From assembly GCA_036679405.1 (NCBI GenBank), contig JAVBVZ010000024.1, forward strand, positions 7,101 through 71,100: a DNA stretch of 64,000 nucleotides, read 5' to 3'. The notes under the pieces were generated by a model. The model was not told where the DNA came from. It saw nothing but the letters and a program-made list of their open reading frames with translations, and searched no databases. Source of the stretch: JAEYKI01 sp036679405. GTDB taxonomy: Bacteria > Bacillota > Clostridia > Christensenellales > Christensenellaceae. Positions 51,934 through 60,408 of this stretch are shown one piece after another. Every line of letters begins with the position of its first letter. Position 1 is the first letter of the stretch. The position numbers and the translations under genes are program-made.

Positions 51934-52974
51934 TTAAAATTCAAACTGGTATACGATATTGTGATTATATTCCTCCCCTTTGCGCAAAACGGGGGAAGGG
52001 AAGTTTTCATGCAAAACGGCGTCCGGGTAGTATTCCGGCTCAAAACAGATCGCCGCGTTTTTTCCGTAAGCAACGTTTTCCTTGCCGGTAAATTTTCCCG
52101 CAAGGTAGTTTGCGCTGTATACGTGGACGGCGGGCATATCGGTCAGCACCGTAAGAGAGCGCTTTTCGTCCGGGCTTTTCAGGGTTGCCGCGGGTCTCAG
52201 CTCTTTTTTATTTTCGCCGTCCAGCACAAAAGCATGGTCTACGCCCAGCACACAGGCGATTTGCGGCCAGGTGCTTTGCGCCGCTTCTGCGACCTTCTTT
52301 AAATCCGAAAAATCAAGGGGCGTTCCCGCCGTTTTCATAATGGCGCCGGTAGTGATGCCTTCTTCGTCAAATTCTAAAAATTCATCTGCATACAGCTTCA
52401 GTTTATGGCTTAAAATATCGCCCTGCTGTCCGTTTAAATTGAAATAACTGTGGTTGGTGATGTTCACAATGGTGTCTTTGTCCGCCCGGGCGGTATAATT
52501 TATTTTAAGGTTGTTGCTTTCATCCAGCGTGTAGGCCACGTCAAGCGTAAGGTTGCCGGGATAATTTTCTTCCATATCCGGGCTTTCATAAGTAAGAAGC
52601 AGGGTTTCTCCCCGGACGCTTGCCCGGAACACTTTTTTGTCAAATCCCTTAAACCCCCCGTGCAGATGGCATTTACCATTGTTTAAGTTAAGGCTCACTT
52701 CCCGGCCGTCCAGCATAAAGCGGCCTCCTTTGATGCGGTTGGCAAACCGCCCGATGGTCGCTCCGAAATAGGCGTCGTGCCCTTCATAGCCCGCAACGCC
52801 GTCAAACCCGAGCACAACGTCTCTTTTCCGTCCGTCCGCGCAAAAAAGCTCTATGGAGCGGATGGCCGCGCCGTAGGTGATAACGGAAACGCGCATCTTT
52901 CCATTGTCCAGCGTATATTCCTCTACCGCCAAAGCGTCTTTTGTTTTTCCGAAATCCCGTTTGGTGATCTGCAT
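51934..52974 (-). CDS. galM: Aldose 1-epimerase
   Basis: Interconverts the anomers of galactose, glucose and similar sugars. Seen: YGAAIRSIEL near residue 34, GRFANRIKGGRF near 75, NITNHSYFNLNG near 170 (catalytic His), GVDHAFVLDG near 240 and AICFEPEYYPDAV near 313 (catalytic Glu). 346 residues. First gene of a galM-fbp unit; ATG at 52974 after GGAGGAATTTTT. Confidence 0.95.
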   Translation of the reverse strand: MQITKRDFGKTKDALAVEEYTLDNGKMRVSVITYGAAIRSIELFCADGRKRDVVLGFDGVAGYEGHDAYFGATIGRFANRIKGGRFMLDGREVSLNLNNGKCHLHGGFKGFDKKVFRASVRGETLLLTYESPDMEENYPGNLTLDVAYTLDESNNLKINYTARADKDTIVNITNHSYFNLNGQQGDILSHKLKLYADEFLEFDEEGITTGAIMKTAGTPLDFSDLKKVAEAAQSTWPQIACVLGVDHAFVLDGENKKELRPAATLKSPDEKRSLTVLTDMPAVHVYSANYLAGKFTGKENVAYGKNAAICFEPEYYPDAVLHENFPSPVLRKGEEYNHNIVYQFEF

Positions 52975-53142
52975 AAAAATTCCTCCCTGCCGCGCCCGTC
53001 TCCGGGCGTTTCTTCCAGTCTTTTATTATACGCCTTTGGGTGATCGCATTTCAATGATTTGGCTTTGTATAATAATTTTAATTATTTTTTTTGGGCAACA
53101 GGGCAAATATTTTAAAGAAACCGCTTTTAAGATATGATATTC

Positions 53143-53148
53143 TATAAT
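53143..53148 (+). promoter_or_regulatory. -10 box before the hydantoinase-family gene
   Basis: TATAAT 38 bp before the start codon; the -35 box is poor. The gap with galM is very AT-rich and must hold promoters in both directions. Confidence 0.35.
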
Positions 53149-53185
53149 TCTATAGGAATACGTAAGCGGTACATGGAGATATGCT

Positions 53186-55189
53186 ATGAAAATCGGAATT
53201 GGAATCGATACGGGCGGCACCTACACCGACGCCGTACTGTATGACTTTGACAGCCAGGCGATCCTCGCGCACGCCAAAGCGCTGACCACCAAAGAGGATC
53301 TTGCGCAGGGCATAGGCGCCGCGCTGGACGCGCTGCCGAAAGACCTTTTGCCGGGCGCGGAGCTGGTCTCGCTGTCCACCACCCTTGCAACCAACGCCTG
53401 CGTGGAAGAAAAGGGCGGACGGGCCAGGCTTGTAATGATCGGCATGGATGAAAAAATCATCCGGGACGTGGGGGAGAGCTACGGGCTTTCGGACGCCGCA
53501 GATGTTTTTTTGCTGCCGAGCGAAATCCTTGCAAGCGGCGAAATCACGCAGGACGCCGACTGGGACTATTTTGCGCGCAGCCTTAAAGAAGAATTTGCAG
53601 ACTGCGACGCCGTCGGCATTGTTGCGCTGCACGCAACGCTGAACAACGCCGTGCAGGAAAAAAAGGCCCGGGAGATTGCCGCTTCCGTTCTGGACATCCC
53701 CGTGATCTGCGGACACGAGCTGTTTTCAGACATCAACTGTGTCCAGCGGGGCGCAAGCATTCTTTTGAACGCGCGCCTGGTGCCGGTGATTGCGGAATTC
53801 CTTTCTTCCGTCAAAACCGCGCTTACCGCGCGGGATATCCACGCCCCGGCGGTGATCGTGCGCAGCGACGGCAGCCTGATGTCTAAAGCGTTTGCCGGCG
53901 CGCGCCCGGTGGAGACCCTGCTTTGCGGCCCTGCGGCCAGCGTGACCGGAGGGATCTCCCTGACAAACAAAGAAGACGCGGTCATTGTGGATATGGGCGG
54001 CACCACCACCGATATTGCGCTGGTGAGCGGCGGCGAGCCTGTTTTAGTGGAGGGCGGCATCCGCATAGGCAAGTGGAAAACGTTTGTAAAAGGCCTTTTT
54101 ATAGACACCTTCGGCCTGGGCGGAGACACCGCCGTACATTACAAAAACGGCAAGCTGAAGCTGGATACCCAGCGCGTCATGCCCCTGTGCATTGCCGCGA
54201 GCCGCTATCCCGCCATTCTTGCCGCCCTGCGCAGCCTGGTTGAAACAAAAAAATGCCATAACCGCTTTTTGCACGAGTTTTATGTGCTGCAAAAAGACAT
54301 CCTGAAAAGCGCAAACTACGACGAGAGGGAAAAAGCTTTCTGCCGCGCGCTTTTGGGCGGGCCGCTCAGCCTTTCGGAAGCCGCAAAGGCGGCCGGGCAG
54401 GACGTATATACTTTTTCCATGCCCCGGCTGGAGCGGGAAGGCGTTGTGGTCCGCGCGGGCCTTACGCCCACCGACATTATGCACATAAAAGGCGATTTTT
54501 CCGCATATGACAAAGAGGCGTCCCTTTTGGGCGCGCAGTTTGTTGCATTAAACACCCATATGACGCCGGAAGAGCTCTGCGACCAGGTGTATTTAAAGGT
54601 GAAGCTTCGGCTGTACACCAATATTGTGCGCATTTTGCTGCAGCACCGTTACCCCCGCCTGGAAAAACACGGCCTGAGCCGCGACCTTGAACGCCTGATT
54701 GCCCAAAGTTATGTAAGCCCGGAAGGCGGCCTTGTAAATTTTGGTTTTAAAACGCCCGCGACCCTGGTGGGCATCGGCGCGCCCATCCATATCTTTTTGC
54801 CGGACGTCGCCCGCGCGCTTCAGACCGCGTGCGCCGTTCCAAAATATGCGGAGGTCGCCAACGCGCTGGGCGCGATTGTAGGAAAGGTTTCCGCCAAATG
54901 CGAGATTGAAGTAAAGCCCGAAATCACATCCGACGGCAAAACCATTTATACCGTTCTTGGAAAAACGGAAAACCGCGCCTTTGCGGATCGGGAGGAGGCC
55001 GAAAGCGCCGCCGCCCGGGAAGCGGAAGACTGCGCGGCGGCCGAAGCGCAGCTGAGAGGGGCTTTTGATGCCCTCAGCGTCCGAAGCAGCATCCATCCCG
55101 ACATTGCCGAAACCACGGCCGGCACCATTTACCTGGGGACCCGCGTGGTCGCCACCGCCGCCGGGCGCATTTCTTTGCCCCGTACCTGA
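53186..55189 (+). CDS. Hydantoinase/oxoprolinase-family protein (HyuA-like)
   Basis: A member of the ASKHA-fold family that includes the A subunits of 5-oxoprolinase, N-methylhydantoinase and acetone carboxylase. Seen: the nucleotide-binding IGIDTGGTYTDAVLYD start, an LATNACVEEKGGRARL loop near residue 70 and the second phosphate loop DMGGTTTDIALVSGG near residue 268. 667 residues. ATG at 53186 after GGAGATATGCT. The B subunit that most such enzymes need is not next to it, so the reaction cannot be assigned; it may be a stand-alone ATPase-like protein. Confidence 0.8.
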   Translation: MKIGIGIDTGGTYTDAVLYDFDSQAILAHAKALTTKEDLAQGIGAALDALPKDLLPGAELVSLSTTLATNACVEEKGGRARLVMIGMDEKIIRDVGESYGLSDAADVFLLPSEILASGEITQDADWDYFARSLKEEFADCDAVGIVALHATLNNAVQEKKAREIAASVLDIPVICGHELFSDINCVQRGASILLNARLVPVIAEFLSSVKTALTARDIHAPAVIVRSDGSLMSKAFAGARPVETLLCGPAASVTGGISLTNKEDAVIVDMGGTTTDIALVSGGEPVLVEGGIRIGKWKTFVKGLFIDTFGLGGDTAVHYKNGKLKLDTQRVMPLCIAASRYPAILAALRSLVETKKCHNRFLHEFYVLQKDILKSANYDEREKAFCRALLGGPLSLSEAAKAAGQDVYTFSMPRLEREGVVVRAGLTPTDIMHIKGDFSAYDKEASLLGAQFVALNTHMTPEELCDQVYLKVKLRLYTNIVRILLQHRYPRLEKHGLSRDLERLIAQSYVSPEGGLVNFGFKTPATLVGIGAPIHIFLPDVARALQTACAVPKYAEVANALGAIVGKVSAKCEIEVKPEITSDGKTIYTVLGKTENRAFADREEAESAAAREAEDCAAAEAQLRGAFDALSVRSSIHPDIAETTAGTIYLGTRVVATAAGRISLPRT

Positions 55190-55227
55190 TACTTCCATTT
55201 ATAGTTATAATAAACCACTGATTAATC

Positions 55228-55252
55228 AAAAGCGGCCTCCGGCCGCTTTTTT
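55228..55252 (+). terminator. Terminator after the hydantoinase-family gene
   Basis: AAAAGCGGCC, loop TCC, GGCCGCTTTT and T-run. Confidence 0.8.
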
Positions 55253-55362
55253 ATGGGTTAAATTTACATATTTGGCTAATGTTTTAGCATGTTTTGATCG
55301 TTATTAATATTATCACTACAATTTTTTCCGTTAAATAAAAAACCAAAACCGGAGGATATAAA

Positions 55363-57753
55363 ATGGCGAGGTTAAAATTTTTTAAATTTAAAAAATTATC
55401 TTTTAAGAGAAAAGAAACGGGTAAAGCAAAAAAAATAAAAAAACCGAAAAAGGCTTTGCGTATTTTTTCTTTTCTGAAAAATATGAAGATCGCGCCCAAA
55501 ATTTTACTGGGCTTTGCCGTTATCGCCATTCTGGGTACGGGGATGGGGCTTTACGACAGTATTGCGTTAAACGGGGTGAGCGCGTCTTCTTCGCAGATGT
55601 ATAAGGAAATGCTGTTGCCCATCCGCTCCATCAACGATATTTCAAGCGAAATGTTAATTGAGACCAATGCGATCCGTAATTTGATGGTCATAGAAGAAGA
55701 CGCCTATATAGAAATATATATTGCGGAAATCGAGCAGGCGCAAAGTACGGTCAACTCAACCATAAATAACATGGAAGACCTTGTCACCGACCCGGAAGCA
55801 ACTGAATTGCTGCAAACCCTCAAGACATCGATTGCAACCTATAATACACTGATGAACGAGGCCATTGAACGTGTACGGAACGGCGATCAACAAACCGTTA
55901 TAGAGGACTATACGCATGTGGGAGAACTTTATACGGCAGAAAAAACAGTGATTAATACCATTGAAAAATTAAGCTTTGCCGTTACCACCAAAGCGGGCTT
56001 ACTGGATACGACCAATAAAAATACCGCGGCAAATGTGCTTGAGATCACGCTGATCCTTATTGGCGTTGTTATTTTCTGCTCTCTGTTCATTGGCATAAAA
56101 ACGTCCCGCGGACTAAGCCGGCCCATTAAAAAACTGACCGGGGCCCTTGAACTGCTGGCCGACGGGAAAACGGATATCCCTTCCATGGATATTGCTTCCA
56201 AAAACGAGGTAGGTCAGATGGCGGGCGCTTATGAAAGCATACTTGCATCTATAAAAAGCCTGGGCACAGACACCGGCCTGCTGATTGACGCGGCTGCGGG
56301 GGGGAGCCTGCGCGTGCGCGCAGATTCCGGGAAACACAAGGGCGCATACAAAAAAATCATCGACGGGTTCAACCAGACGCTGGACGCCATTACCAAACCC
56401 GTAAACGAAGCGGCCGATGCGCTGGGCGAAATTTCAAACGGGAATCTTGATTGCGAAGTTTCCGGGGAATTCAAGGGAGATTATGCAATCATCAAAAACA
56501 GCTTAAATAAAACAATCAACACACTAAGAGAGCTGGTTTCGGATACCGGCCTGCTGGCCCAGGCCGCCGAGGACGGCGCGCTTTCCACCCGGGCGGATGA
56601 AACAAAACACAGGGGGGCCTACCAGAAAATCGTTAAAGGCTTCAATGCTACGCTGGACGCCGTACTGCTGCCGATAAACGAAGCCGTAAAAATATTAAAA
56701 GAGGTCTCAAAAGGCAATCTCCAAGTGGAACTGGCCGGGGATTTTACGGGCGACCACGCGGTTATCAAAGACGCGTTGAATGAAACCATATCTTCTCTGA
56801 ACAGGTATATCGGCGAAATATCCTATGTCTTAAGCGAGATTGCGGCGGGGAATTTTGACACCGGGATCACCTCGGAATATCCGGGGGACTTTGTGGCGTT
56901 AAAAAATTCTATCAACCTCATAATTGATTCACTGAGCAACATGCTATTGGATATCGGCACCGCCTCCGGGCAGATGGCGGCGGAAACGCTTCAACTTTCG
57001 CAAGGATCGCAGGCTATTTCAGAAGGCGCGGCCAAGCAGGCCGCGTCGATCGACGAACTGACGGGCTCTGTTTCGCAGATTGCGGAACAAACCAGGCAGA
57101 ATGCGGATAATTCCGGCGAATCGGGCCGAATGGCGCTGGAAGCCAAGCAGGCGGCCGCAAAGTGCAGCGACCAAATGAAAGAGATGCTAAAGTCTATGGA
57201 GGAAATCAACGAATCCTCCGAAAGCATATCCAAAATAATAAAAGTGATTGACGACATTGCTTTCCAGACCAATATACTTGCGTTGAACGCGGCGGTAGAG
57301 GCGGCGCGGGCCGGGTCGCACGGCAAAGGATTTGCCGTGGTGGCCGAAGAGGTCCGAAGCCTTGCGGCACGCAGTGCCGAGGCGGCCAGAAATACGGCCG
57401 AACTGATTGAAGGGTCTATAAAAAAAGTAGCAGCCGGTACAAATATCGCAAACGATACAGCAAAAGGGCTTTCGGATATCGTAGAACGGGTAGATAAAAC
57501 CGTTGACCTGGGAAACAGGATCGCCGTGTCTTCCAAGGAACAGGCATCCGGCATTCAGCAGGTAAGCGCAGGCATCGAACAACTGTCGCATGTGGTGCAA
57601 AACAATTCGTCTGTCGCGCAGGAAGGCGCGGCGGCCAGCGAAGAAATTTCCAAGCAGGCTGCACTGCTAAAAAAGAAAACAGCGGTTTTTAAACTGAAAC
57701 ATGAAGAGAAAGAGAGCGGCGGTCCGGACACAGTGGATGCAGAGGACCAATAA
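55363..57753 (+). CDS. Methyl-accepting chemotaxis protein with tandem HAMP-like modules
   Basis: A large (796 aa) chemoreceptor. Order: a very basic N-terminal tail (residues 1-46, many Lys), TM1 (about 47-68), a four-helix-bundle sensor (about 70-220), TM2 (about 225-246), HAMP, then two tandem modules of 91 residues starting with DTGLLIDAAAGG (303) and DTGLLAQAAEDG (394) plus a half module, and the signalling tip (DDIAFQTNILALNAAVEAAR near 627) that contacts CheA and CheW. The modules share GNLDCEVSGEFKGDYA/GNLQVELAGDFTGDHA cores and resemble poly-HAMP arrays. No other chemotaxis gene is nearby. ATG at 55363 after CCGGAGGATATAAA. Confidence 0.92.
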   Translation: MARLKFFKFKKLSFKRKETGKAKKIKKPKKALRIFSFLKNMKIAPKILLGFAVIAILGTGMGLYDSIALNGVSASSSQMYKEMLLPIRSINDISSEMLIETNAIRNLMVIEEDAYIEIYIAEIEQAQSTVNSTINNMEDLVTDPEATELLQTLKTSIATYNTLMNEAIERVRNGDQQTVIEDYTHVGELYTAEKTVINTIEKLSFAVTTKAGLLDTTNKNTAANVLEITLILIGVVIFCSLFIGIKTSRGLSRPIKKLTGALELLADGKTDIPSMDIASKNEVGQMAGAYESILASIKSLGTDTGLLIDAAAGGSLRVRADSGKHKGAYKKIIDGFNQTLDAITKPVNEAADALGEISNGNLDCEVSGEFKGDYAIIKNSLNKTINTLRELVSDTGLLAQAAEDGALSTRADETKHRGAYQKIVKGFNATLDAVLLPINEAVKILKEVSKGNLQVELAGDFTGDHAVIKDALNETISSLNRYIGEISYVLSEIAAGNFDTGITSEYPGDFVALKNSINLIIDSLSNMLLDIGTASGQMAAETLQLSQGSQAISEGAAKQAASIDELTGSVSQIAEQTRQNADNSGESGRMALEAKQAAAKCSDQMKEMLKSMEEINESSESISKIIKVIDDIAFQTNILALNAAVEAARAGSHGKGFAVVAEEVRSLAARSAEAARNTAELIEGSIKKVAAGTNIANDTAKGLSDIVERVDKTVDLGNRIAVSSKEQASGIQQVSAGIEQLSHVVQNNSSVAQEGAAASEEISKQAALLKKKTAVFKLKHEEKESGGPDTVDAEDQ

Positions 57754-57765
57754 AAAAACAGCGAC

Positions 57766-57808
57766 AAAAAAACGCCCCGGAAATTCCATTGTTTCCGGGG
57801 CGTTTTTT
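57766..57808. terminator. Bidirectional terminator between the chemoreceptor and leuB
   Basis: AAACGCCCCGGAAA and TTTCCGGGGCGTTT with an 8-base loop, A-run before and T-run after. Confidence 0.9.
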
Positions 57809-57826
57809 TCAAAAATTATGATATTT

Positions 57827-58900
57827 TTATAGCCGGTCTATGATCGCCTGCGTCATCTGCGCGGTTAAGAGGGGCGTAGCGCCGCTTGCGCCCACAATGT
57901 CAAAGGTGCGCAGGCCTTCGGCCAGCACTTTTTCCACAGCCCGCTCAATAGCGTCGGCTTCCGCCGCAAGATCAAAAGAAAACCTGAGCATCATAGCGGC
58001 CGAAAGGATGGTCGCTATGGGGTTTGCTTTGCCCTGGCCCGCAATATCCGGCGCGGAGCCGTGGATGGGCTCATACATGCCGCAGGTGCCTTCGCCCAGC
58101 GAAGAGGAAGGCAGCAGGCCGATGGAGCCGGTCGCCATGGAGGCTTCGTCCGAAAGGATGTCGCCAAACATGTTACTGGTCACCAAAACGTCGAACTGGC
58201 GCGGATTGCGCACGATCTGCATGGCGCAGTTATCCACCAGCATATCCGAATATTCTATATCCGGGTGCTCCGCTGCCAGCTTGTGCATTTCTTCCCGCCA
58301 GAGGCGGGAGCTTTCCAGCACGTTGGCTTTGTCCACGCTGGTCACCTTTTTGCCGCGCTTTGCCGCAAGGTCGAACGCCACTTTTCCAATGCGCCTGACT
58401 TCGGTCACGCTGTAGGCTTCCGTATCATAGGCCTCCGGGCCCATTTTGCCTTCCCGACGTCCGCGGTCGCCAAAATAAATGCCGCCGGTCAGTTCGCGCA
58501 CAAAAACCATGTCGAACCCGTCGCCCACCACTTCTTCTTTTAAGGGGCATTCGGATTTAAGCGCGGAAAAAAGTTTGGCCGGGCGGATATTGGAATACAG
58601 CCCGAGGCCCGCGCGAAGGCCCAAAAGTGCGCGCTCCGGACGCAGGTGCCCGGGCAGGGTGTCCCATTTGGGCCCGCCCACCGCGCCGAGCAGCACGCTG
58701 TCGCTTTTTTTGCAGATTTCAAGCGTTTCTTCGGGCAGGGGCGCGCCTGTTTTGTCAATGGCTACGCCGCCCGCGTCCACGTCCGTATAAACAAACTCAT
58801 GGCCGAACCTGCCGCCGATTTCAGCGAGCACCCGGATCGCGCTGTCTACAATTTCCGGACCGATCCCGTCCCCTTTGATACATGCAATATGAAACTTCAT
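57827..58900 (-). CDS. leuB: 3-isopropylmalate dehydrogenase
   Basis: Third step of leucine synthesis: oxidises and decarboxylates 3-isopropylmalate with NAD+. Seen: GDGIGPEIVDSAIRVL near residue 10, LLGAVGGPKWD near 71, the Tyr and Lys active-site region (AYSVTEVRRIGKVAFDLA, DKANVLESSRLWRE) and SNMFGDILSDEASMATGSIG near 235. 357 residues. ATG at 58900 after GGAAGGATGAGCA. leuA, leuC and leuD are not beside it, which is unusual. Confidence 0.95.
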   Translation of the reverse strand: MKFHIACIKGDGIGPEIVDSAIRVLAEIGGRFGHEFVYTDVDAGGVAIDKTGAPLPEETLEICKKSDSVLLGAVGGPKWDTLPGHLRPERALLGLRAGLGLYSNIRPAKLFSALKSECPLKEEVVGDGFDMVFVRELTGGIYFGDRGRREGKMGPEAYDTEAYSVTEVRRIGKVAFDLAAKRGKKVTSVDKANVLESSRLWREEMHKLAAEHPDIEYSDMLVDNCAMQIVRNPRQFDVLVTSNMFGDILSDEASMATGSIGLLPSSSLGEGTCGMYEPIHGSAPDIAGQGKANPIATILSAAMMLRFSFDLAAEADAIERAVEKVLAEGLRTFDIVGASGATPLLTAQMTQAIIDRL

Positions 58901-58958
58901 TGCTCATCCTTCCTGCCGGCGCCGCCGCCGCGCCGCCCGCCGCTGGTATAATTTTTCG

Positions 58959-58976
58959 AAAAGCCGGAGGCTTTTT
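58959..58976. terminator. Small hairpin in the leuB leader
   Basis: AAAAGCC, loop GGA, GGCTTTTT. On the minus strand (leuB direction) it is AAAAAGCC TCC GGCTTTT, a possible attenuator between the promoter and leuB. I saw no leucine-rich leader peptide. Confidence 0.35.
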
Positions 58977-58996
58977 GCGTTTAACGTTTATTTTGT

Positions 58997-59026
58997 ATGA
59001 TACCCTACTTGGGCGGTCCAATGCAA
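58997..59026 (-). promoter_or_regulatory. Promoter of leuB
   Basis: Minus strand TTGCAT (59021-59026), 18 bp, TATCAT (58997-59002). Confidence 0.5.
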
Positions 59027-59098
59027 CATTTATACGCCAAAAAAGTGCCGTTAAAGCAAAAAAACGCTTTGCCGGGCCGGGCCGCCCCTATTTTTTTG

Positions 59099-59127
59099 TT
59101 GCAATCGCAGGCCGGGTGTGCTAAAAT
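59099..59127 (+). promoter_or_regulatory. Promoter of the aroF-pheA operon
   Basis: TTGCAA (59099-59104), 17 bp, TAAAAT (59122-59127) with an extended TGC in front; about 24 bp before the leader peptide ribosome binding site. Confidence 0.65.
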
Positions 59128-59157
59128 CCAAATAAGTAAAGGATTTGGAGAACCGTT

Positions 59158-59280
59158 ATGTTGAATCACGTTTCCCAAAAAATCAATAACAACTATTATT
59201 TTGGCTTTAGCTTTTGGGGCTTTAGCTTTTTTTGGTTTTTTGCGGAAAAAGAGGGAGCATTAAGCGGTTTGCCAAGCTAA
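59158..59280 (+). CDS. Aromatic leader peptide (40 aa) controlling aroF-pheA
   Basis: ATG at 59158 has GGAG 7 bases upstream. Residues 13-28 read YYFGFSFWGFSFFWFF: eight Phe, two Tyr and two Trp within 16 residues. Such a run of control codons just before a terminator marks a transcription-attenuation leader. A ribosome stalled there would free GCGGTTTGCC (59264-59273) to pair with GGCAA (59294-59298) and AACCGC (59304-59309), which breaks the terminator; a ribosome reaching the stop at 59278 would cover that segment and let the terminator form. Having all three aromatic codons fits the DAHP synthase downstream, which feeds all three pathways. Small size hides it from usual gene callers. Confidence 0.88.
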   Translation: MLNHVSQKINNNYYFGFSFWGFSFFWFFAEKEGALSGLPS

Positions 59281-59309
59281 CAAGTGTTTAAAAGGCAACT
59301 TTGAACCGC
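59264..59309 (+). promoter_or_regulatory. Predicted antiterminator of the aromatic attenuator
   Basis: GCGGTT (59264-59269) can pair with AACCGC (59304-59309), and TTGCC (59269-59273) with GGCAA (59294-59298). It uses the left arm of the terminator, so the two structures exclude each other. Confidence 0.6.
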
Positions 59310-59338
59310 CTGCTTCCCAGAGAAGCAGGCGGTTTTTT
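59304..59338 (+). terminator. Attenuator terminator before aroF
   Basis: AACCGCCTGCTTC, loop CCAGA, GAAGCAGGCGGTT and T-run: a 13-bp perfect stem. Confidence 0.92.
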
Positions 59339-59375
59339 GTTTCGCCGGGAATTATTTTTTAAATAGAGGTGTGCC

Positions 59376-60407
59376 ATGATCATTGTAATGAGAAATGATG
59401 CGAAAGAAGAGGAGGTCCGGGCCATGGTGGAAGAACTGAATGAAAGCGGGATGAAGGTCCAGATCAACGACGGGGTGCAATGCACCGTGCTGGGCGTGCT
59501 GGGAGACACCCATCTGCTGGACGAGAATACGCTTTCCCGCCGCGGCGGCGTGGACAAGGTAATGCGGGTGCAGGAGCCTTATAAAAAAAGCAATCGCAAA
59601 TTCCACCCGGAAGACACCGTCATAGACGTAGCCGGTATGAAGATCGGCGGGGGGACTTTTTCCGTGATCGCCGGGCCCTGTTCGGTGGAAAGCAAAGAGC
59701 AGATAGAAAGCGTTGCAAACTCCGTTTTAAAATCGGGCGCCTGCATCATGCGGGGCGGCGCATACAAGCCGCGGACTTCGCCTTACGACTTTCAGGGCCT
59801 GGAAAAACAGGGGATAGAGCTGCTTTTGGCCGCGCGCCGCGCGACCGGGCTGCCCATTGTTTCTGAAATTATTTCCCCAAAGCATGTGGAAATGTTTGAA
59901 ATGGTGGTGGATATCATACAGATCGGCGCGCGCAACATGCAGAATTTTGACCTTTTAAAAGAGGTGGGGAAGACCAGCAAGCCCATTTTATTAAAACGCG
60001 GGCTTTCCTCCACCATACAGGAATGGCTGATGAGCGCGGAATATATTATGAGCAACGGGAACGAAAACGTTATTCTGTGCGAGCGGGGCATCCGCACCTT
60101 TGAGACCATGACCCGCAACACACTGGATTTAAGCTCTATTCCATTAATCAAACAAATCAGCCACCTGCCCGTGATGGTGGACCCTTCCCACGCAACGGGG
60201 AAATCTTCTTTAGTGGCGCCGCTTTCCCTGGCCGCCATTGCCGCGGGCGCGGACGGCCTGTTGATAGAAGTGCATAACGACCCCGCCTGCGCGCTGTGCG
60301 ACGGACCGCAGTCCTTAACGCCGGACGAATTTGATACTTTGATGGGCAAGATACGTCCCATGGTGAAGGTAATGGGCAAAAAACTGAACCGTTTGGGAGA
60401 AAAATGA
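59376..60407 (+). CDS. aroF: 3-deoxy-7-phosphoheptulonate synthase (DAHP synthase)
   Basis: First step of the shikimate pathway: joins phosphoenolpyruvate and erythrose 4-phosphate. An N-terminal ferredoxin-like regulatory domain (residues 1-70, MIIVMRNDAKEEEVRAMVEE), as in the feedback-inhibited Thermotoga type, precedes the TIM barrel with VIAGPCSVES near residue 103, MRGGAYKPRTSPY near 126, LLKRGL near 208 and MVDPSHATG near 270. 343 residues. ATG at 59376 after AGAGGTGTGCC. One base separates it from pheA. Also controlled by the leader attenuator. Confidence 0.95.
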   Translation: MIIVMRNDAKEEEVRAMVEELNESGMKVQINDGVQCTVLGVLGDTHLLDENTLSRRGGVDKVMRVQEPYKKSNRKFHPEDTVIDVAGMKIGGGTFSVIAGPCSVESKEQIESVANSVLKSGACIMRGGAYKPRTSPYDFQGLEKQGIELLLAARRATGLPIVSEIISPKHVEMFEMVVDIIQIGARNMQNFDLLKEVGKTSKPILLKRGLSSTIQEWLMSAEYIMSNGNENVILCERGIRTFETMTRNTLDLSSIPLIKQISHLPVMVDPSHATGKSSLVAPLSLAAIAAGADGLLIEVHNDPACALCDGPQSLTPDEFDTLMGKIRPMVKVMGKKLNRLGEK

Positions 60408-60408
60408 T

